Assembly (NCBI GenBank): GCA_023213315.1
Contig: JAKCPI010000857.1
Location: 1 to 64,000 of the forward strand
DNA from: Euborellia annulipes
Taxonomy: Eukaryota; Arthropoda; Insecta; Dermaptera; Anisolabididae
Reading direction: 5' to 3'
Length of the DNA: 64,000 bases
The translations under genes and the position numbers were made by a program. Below are positions 56,133 to 64,000 of this stretch, in pieces (within the stretch, counting starts at the first letter, position 1; the number at the start of each line of letters is the position of its first letter). The notes beneath the pieces are model-generated. The model saw only the letters and a list, made by a program, of their open reading frames with translations, was not told where the DNA came from and made no database searches.

Positions 56133-57309
56133 ATGACTTTAATAAATAATGTTTTGGATAAATTAACAAAATTTTTAATTTTAGTAGGTGTGACTACCGA
56201 AATTGCATTGGCAGATAAAATTTGCTTGAAGCGTCAAACAAGCTCGAGCCGGTTCTGGTTATTCGGGTTATGTGATTTATTAAGAATTTAAATAAAAATA
56301 AACATAATGAAAAACTTAATCGGAACGGTATTAAAGAACAAGTTAGAGTGCGTAACATGGGATTAGTTTGTAAATTAAATCGCATACTGTTACCTTTTAA
56401 TAAGATATATCTATATTCCTAACAGTACATGATAGTGATAGTTATGATTTAAAATTTCCTAGTAACGGTTTGTAAATATTCCACCTTTTTAAAGATTCAT
56501 CACATCAAATATTAAAATTTATTCGATTTTTTATTTTCGAAAAGAATGTCATTCCTATAGAAAAAGACAGGTTTTAATAAGAGAGGAAAAAAATTGCCTG
56601 GAAATAAAACTATCTATTCTGGGATAATTTTTTTTTTCAAATTCCTTACAAAAATTGAAAAATCGTCACATGAATTTTTCTGGACTTGAACAACGAAAAT
56701 TTTGAATTTCTTTTAAATAATATATCGACAGTCTGAGGTTGTTTCTAATCAATTTCGAAACGTTATATTTATATTTTATTACCAAAGCAACCATTAACTC
56801 TTAACTGTTAAAAGGAGTACAAGTCTAAAGGATCTCTGGTCAATTTTTCAATTTTTTACCCATGGTTTTTTCACCAGATGTCAGTCTAAATGACTGCTCT
56901 TATTTCAAGCTAGCGAAGGGCCAAAAAAGATAACGGGAAGAAAATTATAGAGAAAACTAGTAGATGACCATGAGAGAAAGTTTTTTAATATAAAAAAAAA
57001 ATTGTTAAATATTTTATCGAACAAAGGCTCTAATTTTAATCAAATCACTAAGGATTAAGGACCGGTTGCTTCACTGAAGAAACTTCAGTAATAGTCAACT
57101 AGCAAACTTTACGATAGATAGCAAATCATCGATATAGAAAAACAAGAACACCCTTAACCTTCGAGTTAAAAGAAATAAGTTTTTTTTTTCATATATAATT
57201 AGCTTTCTGAGATACGAGTATAAGGAAATTTTTGTGAAATTAGCAACTTTAAATAATAAATCAAAGCTAATTAATTATTTATAAAAAATTTAGCCGGAAG
57301 GCGTTGACG

Positions 57310-57470
57310 ATATTGATTGATTTCAAGCGCGGCGAAAGCTCAAAGTGGTGACCTCAAGCAATCAGCGTGGTGGAACGTCCCTCAGAAGCCATCGGTATTA
57401 ATGTATTTAAAAATATATGAATAAATACATAACCCCTAAATAGCCTCAGTAGACGAAAAGGGTGTAAAAT
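57310..57470 (+). mobile_element. SINE-like retroposon, family G
   Basis: GTGGTGACCTCAAGCAATCA, GGAACGTCCC and AGCCTCAGTAGACGAAAAGG match the 46480 copy; diverged. Confidence 0.5.
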
Positions 57471-57557
57471 ATAAATAAGAGGCCAATATAAATAAGAATT
57501 CGAAAATTTCTAAATACCGAACTTTGGGTCTTGGATAACAAACTACGATCTGGGCCG

Positions 57558-57760
57558 ATGGTTTTTAACCGGTGTTCCGCGAAACACAGGCTCCTTTGGC
57601 TTTTTTCAAGTGCTTCGCGAAATTATGAAAGATATTTCTTGATTGTTAGCCAAAAATGTATAATTAACAATCTAATATTGCGGAAATCCGCAAAAACCAA
57701 CAAGCTCAGCTATCAAAGGGTGCCACAACCAGAGGGTTAGGTTTTAAACCCCTAGGCGGA
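57558..57760. repeat. hAT-like MITE remnant
   Basis: GATGGTTTTTAACCGGTGTT and CCGCGAAACACAGG resemble the left end of widespread CAGTGGTTCTTAACC hAT MITEs; the right side ends ..TTAGGTTTTAAACCCC. No duplication found. 57761-58730 has AT-rich text only. Confidence 0.4.
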
Positions 57761-58734
57761 AAAATTGATATACTGGCATATTACGTATCAAACAGAAAAG
57801 AAAACAGCCTGTCTTTTTATTTGAAAATACATTTTTTAATGTAACCTATAAAAAAAAAAAATTTGCGGGCAAGGGTAAAACTTTGACCAAAGGCTCCCAA
57901 CATAACGTTGTAGAGCTCTCCACTCGCAAAGGATTCTCTCAAACAATAGAGTCCCTTAAAAAAAAATCAACAGCCCACAGAAGCAAATCAATAGAATTGG
58001 TCTCCTTTTACCTTAAAAAAGTTACAACATTTTTCAAGCCTTTTTGACGTTTGCAATGTTAAAATCAAAATGTATAAAACTAAATCGACAAGGATGTTTT
58101 GTGGTTTTATCTAACATCCAGGCCCATATTTAGAAACTTTACTAAAAAAAAAGGAATTTTACTCTTACTCTTTTTATATTAAGTTCAAATTTTTTTTCTT
58201 ATTTTTCTGACCGTGAAAATTGAAGATCACTTTCTTTCATAATTTATTGTATTAATATATCTTAATTGATCTTAATCATTTGATGATTTTATTAATGATT
58301 TTAATGGATAATTGAGCGAATTTTTTTTTCTTTGTTTTAGTAATTATTGAACTTTAACCACGTTATAAAATATCCTCTTCATTCATTGAAGCATGATATA
58401 ATAAATTAACTCAATTCATCCAGATGAGAAAGTCCTTCCTATTGAAAGGAAAGAATTCAGAAATTGGTACAGTCCATGTTACAAGTACAGTCTCTTCTCT
58501 CGTCTTTTCTTTTACTCTCTTATTTTGATTTACGCAATGGACGTAAAATTTTTTTCATAGAAATTTAAAGCAATTGTTTTTTTTTTACAATCTCTTCTAA
58601 TCTTCTAATTCTTCTCAATCTTAAGAAATAGAATAAAGAAATTCTAACATTTATGTTATCCCTAAAATATTTTTTCTATTTTTTGAGACTCAAATTAGAT
58701 GAGGTTCCTTGTTTGGGTAAATAAATGATTTGTA

Positions 58735-59180
58735 CATTCTCTTACCTATATATATGTAATACAGTATATAGTGAGAAAGTATTGGTTTCATGTCAAAAAT
58801 TCGATGTCGAGATTTTGATGGATATACACGTTTTGAGGTCCCTTGAGGCCAAAAAAGTGGTTTTCGCGAAATGGTCTGTCTGTCTGTCCGTGTGTGAACA
58901 AAATATATCAAGAACGAAAAGAGCAAGGAGGTTGAATTTTTTTTTTAAGTTAGGTATCCTCCTGGGACGTAACACGAAGCTTTTGAACAAAATCAAAACC
59001 AACCAAAAAATACTACTACTTTACCGATGCACTCTTTCAATTTTTTCGATTTTCTCAAAATTGGCTCTAACGATTTTGATTAAAATTTAATTTAATTATT
59101 TTTTAGATGCTCTTTAAAATGTATATTCTTTTGCCCTTGATATCTTGTGAAGCACACTTTACTCTTGTACTTCATAGAAA
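58735..59180 (+). repeat. Family-A element, forward, partial
   Basis: CTCTTACCTATATATATG hairpin end, GATGTCGAGATTTTGATGG, GTCTGTCTGTCCGTGTGT core, GATGCTCTTTAAAATG; ends at ..CTTCATAGAAAAG without the closing foldback, which reappears alone near 59420-59480. Confidence 0.75.
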
Positions 59181-59211
59181 AGTTAGGAGAAATAGAAACC
59201 ATGATAAATAA

Positions 59212-59336
59212 TCAGGATCCGAAGGAACTTTGCAGCTAGGAGATTAAACGACCGAATCGTCGACGAATAAAAATTAATTAAAAGATTTTTTATTTAATCT
59301 CCTGGCTGCAAAGTTCCTTCGGATCCTGATTAAATC
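59212..59336. repeat. Short palindrome with 39-bp arms
   Basis: AATCAGGATCCGAAGGAACT..GAGATTAAA at 59212-59250 is mirrored at 59298-59336. The 47-bp centre contains CGAATCGTCGACGAATAAAA, similar to the 3' part of the 38530 hammerhead. 59481-60204 has AT-rich text and a C-run only. Confidence 0.7.
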
Positions 59337-60204
59337 CCCACAGCCATAGAATATAAATATTTAACCATGTTTATAATCTTGAATTTTAATATGTTGGAGG
59401 AAACTAAATACCCTATGTCGACACAAAAAATCTGGCGTGATAAGTACAGATCACAACTTTCTCTAACCAAGAGGGTTAAATTAAAATTTAATTCAGAAGA
59501 ATTTTTAATTTCAAAAATTTCGGAGAGATAAGGACATCTCTTCCAAATAAAACACTCTATGACCACTTTAAAAGTTAATTTACGACAAGTGGTGATAGAA
59601 AGATATTTTAATAACGCAAATTGTGACAGCACTTCTCGTTAATTAAGTGCTTTGATGTGGCCATAGGGTGATTTAATTATCCGCTGCTGAAGAGGAGATG
59701 CTCTTATTCCCCCCCCCACTTGCCCTAAAAAAAAATATTCGAAATTAAAAATTAATCTGAATTAAATTTTAATTTTCCCAAATAATGGCGTCTAATTTAA
59801 TTTCTATTGAACCTGCAGTTGGAAACAATTTATTTATTATACTAACCTACCTAGAGGCGATGATGTTATATTAAACAACGAAATCGATCCTCTCGTAATT
59901 TATCTATTCAATCCGACATTATCTATTATATAATCCTTCATTTTCTTAATGAGCCGAGACACCAAATTGAATCAATCCTTCATCACATCTATCTATCGAT
60001 TTTTTCTAAAAGATTTATTAATTCATGTAGAATTTATTATTCCCTCTGTATATAATATTCATAAAACTGTTTACTTTTTTATATGTTCATAAAAATAATA
60101 AGATATAATTAAAACGCTGTTCTTTAGATTTTTTCTCATAATTTTATGCTTGTCTTGAGTCGCGCATCCTTGCACAGTATATCGTCATGAATAATAGACT
60201 AGTA

Positions 60205-60632
60205 TTATAAAATCTGGTGTGACTGGCCGCATAGCACACAACTTTCTATTGCCTTCGTTAAACAAAAGTTATCTAAAGAAGTACAAGAGTAAAGTGTGCT
60301 TGAGGGCAAAATGAGAATATACTTTTAAAACAGCATCTAAAAAATAATTAATTTATGAATTTTAATCAAAATCGTCAGTCAGAGTCAATAATGGGAAAAT
60401 TGAAAAAGCAAATCAGTAAAGTCCTTTCTTTGTATTTAAAAGCTTATTTTTGCGAAACAGCAGGGTGCCTAACTTAAATATCAAATTTCACCCTCGTTCT
60501 TGAGATTTTTCCAACACACTCAGACCATTTTGCCGGGCCCATTTTTTTACACTCTTGAATTTTTTACATGATCTCCATCAGTTTTTTTTTTTACTTTCTT
60601 TTTATTTACTAAATAAGTAAGAGAAAGTAAAA
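60205..60632 (-). repeat. Family-A element, diverged
   Basis: AAATCTGGTGTGACTGGCCG, GATTTTTCCAACACACTCAG in place of the microsatellite, end AAGTAAGAGAAAGTAAAA. The opening hairpin's second arm is lost. Confidence 0.65.
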
Positions 60633-60783
60633 AAAGAATTCTGGAATTTGAATTCATTTACTTAAAATGTTGAAACCAAATTTTTTTTAAATTGAAATAA
60701 GATAAAATACTTGTTATATTTTGGCAAAAATTACATTTAATTTCGATTAATTTGAATACTGAATATTTAGCACCCCTTCCGCA

Positions 60784-61054
60784 CAAGGGCGGATACAAGG
60801 GGGGGGGTAAAGGGGGTAATTACCCCCCACCCCCGAGATTCGAAAAAAATACCTTTTTTTCGCAAAAAAATTTATTTTTAATGTAAAATTTTTAAAATTA
60901 ATACTTAAAAATTTGATGTGTATTTATATTCTGGCAAACAAGTACAGAATACGCTTTTAAATTACCGAAATTAAAAAAAAATAGTGTGCTGTGCGACGAG
61001 TCACACCAGATTCCCCCCCCCCCCCCCCGAGAAACACCTCTGGATCCGCCCTTG
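60784..61054 (-). mobile_element. hAT MITE, family B, 271 bp
   Basis: Reverse orientation of the 52349 copy. Ends CAAGGGCGGATACAAGG and CTCTGGATCCGCCCTTG. Perfect duplication CTTCCGCA at 60776-60783 and 61055-61062. Confidence 0.9.
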
Positions 61055-61839
61055 CTTCCGCATCGGATAATTCACTCTCCAACCACATCAAAAATTATAG
61101 GCCGGTTTAGCAAGACTACTGTCTATCTATAATTGGCAACAGCCTACCTACAAAAAATTATTTTATTATGAAAATGAATTTCTACCCCTTTTTACATAAT
61201 AACATTCCACTTGTTTTCGAATTTATTTTTCAATAACAAAAAAAGCATCAATGAAATTCCTAGTGATTTAGAAAGTCTTCTATGTCTATTATAGATGAAT
61301 ATAAAGTGGCAAAGAATAGCCTATGCATATTTTATTCATCTATGAAGAGAATGAATAACTAAGTAATCACTTTCTTTCTTCAAGTAATTTTAAAAATATT
61401 TTAATTTCCGGAATAATAAATAGACTTTTAATAAGTTGAACTGAATGTAGGTTGAATCTCGGTTATGATGATGTTGATGATGATGATGATGTGATAAATG
61501 AGAGTGAGTGGAGTGTAGAGCGTGTAGTGCATCCTCCTGGCCCTGTTTGTCCTTGAATGCCGATGTCTATGTCCTGATGTGGCCCCTCTCTGGTTTGCTT
61601 TGCTTGTCTGGAGGTGGCCCCCACCTGTGCTCTCGCCTCACCTGGTGAGAGAGGGGCCGTAGGTAGAGGCACACCGGGCCTTATTCGGCCCACACCGTCT
61701 CGCTCTTTTTTTTTCTTTTAGTAGTCCAGCAACGGGCGCAAAAGCAAGAGCTGCCTTCGTCAGGCAGTTCTTTCTTTGCTAATACTAATGTGTATGTAGG
61801 CGGTCCTACAGTGAACTTGTGTCGTGTATAGTGCATCTG

Positions 61840-61857
61840 TGACGTCATCAATCCATA
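61840..61857 (+). promoter_or_regulatory. CRE-containing element upstream of the internal myosin start exon
   Basis: TGACGTCATCAATCCATA, the same 18-mer (one change) found in the FABP promoter at 18333-18350. It stands 410 bp upstream of the ATG at 62257. The preceding 61480-61730 is unusually GC-rich for the window. No TATA or initiator stands out. Confidence 0.45.
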
Positions 61858-62256
61858 CTCCTAAAAGTGTTTTTTTTTTTTTTTTTGTCCATTTTTTTTC
61901 TAATTTGAATGCATAAAATTTCTTTCACTATTCATTGATTAATAATGAATAATGTTCTCTTAAAATTTTCAACTTTATAAATAGACAATTCTTCATTTTC
62001 TATAATAATCTTATCGATAGTTTGATTCATTTTTTTTATCAATTAAATTATTCATAAATATTTTTCATTATATTTATTGAAATGATTTCATTTCTTAATA
62101 ATAATAATAATAATAAACACTCGTATCAAATTTTATTCGTCTATTCATCGTTTAAAAAATTCTCATAGTATAAAAAAAAAATTTTGTCTGATCATTATCG
62201 TTAATAAAACGATTATATAATATATTTTCCTCTTTTCAAAATAAAAAAAAAAAACA

Positions 62257-62748
62257 ATGCTAAATACAAAAACAAATATTAAATCAATTTTAACCCATTT
62301 AAAAAAATACAATAACAACAATAATAGTACAACGTCATTAAATATGGGCTCTCCGCAAGTGGCTGAACGGCTAGCGACAATTGCAGCTACAACCCCAACA
62401 TCGACTACAACGAAAATGAAAAATAAATCAATGGAATCGTTGAGCATGAAAACAACCAAAAAACCACCAACACAACAACATCAAAAAGCGGAACGACGCA
62501 ACTCATACACGGGGATTGCGATGACAACAGCAACAACAACTACAGTAACATCCCCTGTCAATTCAACAACGGACGCCAATCGGAAAAATAAAATTGTTAA
62601 TAAAAATGTTAAAAAAGTTTTACCGAAAAGTACGTCACAATTGACTAAATTTAGTGCTGATTTAATTGAGGAAAGTCTTTATAAAAGGGAAGGAGTTGAT
62701 CCATATCCTGATCTTGAAAATTTGAAGCTTCAACAAATTCCGGATAAG
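62257..62748 (+). CDS. Candidate internal first exon of myosin XVIII (PDZ-less isoform)
   Basis: 164 codons from ATG (AAAACAATGC) to a good donor AAG|GTTTGT at 62748/62749, phase 0, the same phase as the end of exon 7. Composition is Thr/Ser/Asn/Lys-rich and disordered, with a better-ordered end (LIEESLYKREGVDPYPDLEN). Class XVIII myosins are known to make PDZ-containing and PDZ-less forms from alternative starts. This exon's place, strand and phase suit that. An unrelated gene starting here cannot be excluded because the next exon is outside the window. Confidence 0.6.
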
Positions 62749-63089
62749 GTTTGTCCTATTTATATGAGGAAATTTAAATACATTTTTTGTTTTGTTTTTT
62801 AATAATATATTAAGCTACTTATATTGTTTGTGTCTTTTTCTCACTAACTACTTAAACTTTGTTTTTTTTTTTTTTTTTTTTTGAGAATTTTATATAACTT
62901 ACATCGTTTCGGGGACTCTACATCATCTACCTTTGCCTTCAATCGCTGTAACATCAAAATGAATATGTATATTTATTGGAAAACTCATCAGGACTGTTGA
63001 TAATTAGTGGAATGGTCCTTTCAGTTCAATAAAATATATAAATAAAAAACTTTATATATTTTTTATTTGATTAATTTCCAGATCTCAGA

Positions 63090-63140
63090 TCATGAGGTTT
63101 CAGCCACAATGCTGTGTGCCTTCCTCAGTGATGGCAGGAT
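63090..63140 (-). ncRNA. Hammerhead-like motif
   Basis: Minus strand CTGAGGA, extra A, stem II GGCACAC..GTGGCT type, GAAAC, triplet CTC, stem I ATCA/TGAT. The helix III palindrome is absent (ACCT). Confidence 0.45.
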
Positions 63141-63160
63141 CTAAATGATAGAAAGCATAA

Positions 63161-63634
63161 AAAATATAATTCATGATAATAGTGGAGTAAAAATTAGTTT
63201 ATGAAAATATTTACCTAGAGAGATGAGAAGCAAAGGGATCTAAATGATGATTGCTTCTCACCTCAAAGCAAGGGCGGATCCAGAGGTCTTTCTCGGGGGG
63301 GGGGGTAATCTGGTGTGACTGGTCGCACAACACACAATTTTTTCCTAATTTCGGTAATCTAAAGGCGCATTCTGTACTTGTTTGCCAGAATATAAATACA
63401 AATCAAATTTTTAAGTATTAATTTTTAAAAATTTACATTCAAAATAAATTTTTTTTCAAAAAAAAGTATTTTTTCCAATTCTCGGGGGGGGGGGGGTAAT
63501 TACCCTCTTTACCCCCCCCCCCCTTGTATCCGCCCTTGCCTCAAAGGGATCTAAATGATGATTGCTTCTCACCTCTCTAGGTAAATATTTTCATAAACTA
63601 ATTTTTACTCCACTATTATCATGAATTATATTTT
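63161..63634. repeat. Foldback repeat with hAT insertion in its loop
   Basis: Arms ATAATTCATGATAATAGTGG..ATTTACCTAGAGAG (63165-63225) and their complement (63578-63634) enclose two tandem copies of CAAAGGGATCTAAATGATGA..., one on each side of the family-B element at 63269. Confidence 0.75.
63269..63538 (+). mobile_element. hAT MITE, family B, 270 bp
   Basis: Ends CAAGGGCGGATCCAGAGG and TTGTATCCGCCCTTG. Perfect duplication CCTCAAAG at 63261-63268 and 63539-63546. Intact reference copy for the family. Confidence 0.92.
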
Positions 63635-64000
63635 TACTTTCTCTTACCTATGTATATATGTAATATATATATAGAGAGAAAGTATTGGATTCATGTCAAA
63701 AATTCGATGTCGAGATTTTGATGGATCTTCACGTTTTGAGGTCCCCTGAATCCAAAAAGTGGTTTTCGCGACATGGTCTGTCTGTCTGTGTGTCTGTCTG
63801 TCTGTCTGTGTGTGTGTGTGTGTGTGTTCAATTTTAAGCATCAAGGAATTGAGCTATGAGGCTGAAATTTTATATTTAAGTTAAACACCCCCGGGACCGG
63901 AAAAATAGGCTTTTAATCAAAATCGGCCAAAGAGTACTAGTACTTTACTGATGTACTTTTTCAGTTTTTTTCGATTTTCTCAAAATTCGCTCTAACGATT
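63632..64000 (+). mobile_element. Family-A element, forward, runs off the window
   Basis: TTACTTTCTCTTACC start, AT hairpin, GATGTCGAGATTTTGATGG, GTCTGTCTGTGT core at 63776-63828, GTACTAGTACTTTACTGATG. The closing foldback lies beyond 64000. Confidence 0.85.

Noticed and set aside
61463..61693. Minus-strand frame (MGRIRPGVPLPTAPLSPGEA..) in GC-rich sequence
   Set aside because: No start or splice context and no recognised domain. More likely promoter/5' UTR sequence of the internal myosin exon on the other strand.

Overview
The window is animal nuclear DNA, most likely an insect or another pancrustacean arthropod. It is very AT-rich, has long introns and is packed with transposon remnants. 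Two spliced genes on the plus strand show the lineage: an insect-like cytosolic fatty-acid-binding protein (FABP) and the 5' part of a class XVIII unconventional myosin (Myo18A/Drosophila Mhcl type). Nothing prokaryotic is present: there are no operons and no ribosome binding sites, and the coding exons end in GT/AG splice sites. The species cannot be fixed from sequence alone.

Layout. 1-3.5 kb: a decayed Ty3/gypsy LTR retrotransposon (LTR tail, tRNA-Leu-type primer site, gag, protease, RT, RNase H, broken integrase), cut off by another repeat. 3.5-11.4 kb: repeats only. 11.5-37.4 kb: the FABP gene. It has two interchangeable 73-nt first exons (11562 and 18511) and one shared set of exons 2-4 (33667, 35365, 36972). 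The shared exons keep the classical lipocalin-family intron positions, spread over about 25 kb. 40.4-49.8 kb: promoter and exons 1-7 of the myosin XVIII gene, coding for a KE-rich N-terminus, a proline-rich linker and a PDZ domain (433 codons). 49.8-64 kb: a long intron. Near its end (62257-62748) lies a separate start exon with a phase-0 donor, probably the N-terminus of a PDZ-less isoform. The motor domain lies beyond the window.

Introns and spacers are filled with a few recurrent families. These are (A) a ~670-bp element with a GTCT/GT microsatellite core and long terminal hairpins, Helentron-like; (B) ~270-bp hAT MITEs starting CAAGGGCGGATCC; (C) hAT elements starting TAGGGTCCGACC; (D, E, G, I) tRNA-derived or SINE-like retroposons, several with perfect target duplications; mariner-type MITEs with TA duplications; other hAT MITEs with 8-bp duplications; and many, often inverted, pairs of terminal repeats carrying hammerhead-ribozyme motifs of the Penelope-like-element type.

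The most interesting layer is the hammerhead motifs, about 25 in 64 kb. The best copies (13788-13843, 38530-38584, 47527-47571) have a full set of core residues and pairing stems. They also share two features: an extra unpaired U/A between the CUGANGA box and stem II, and a self-complementary 4-nt tract in place of helix III. Most lie inside introns of the two genes. Other points are the duplicated FABP first exon, an 18-bp CRE-containing element shared by the FABP promoter and the internal myosin start exon, and several clean nested insertions.
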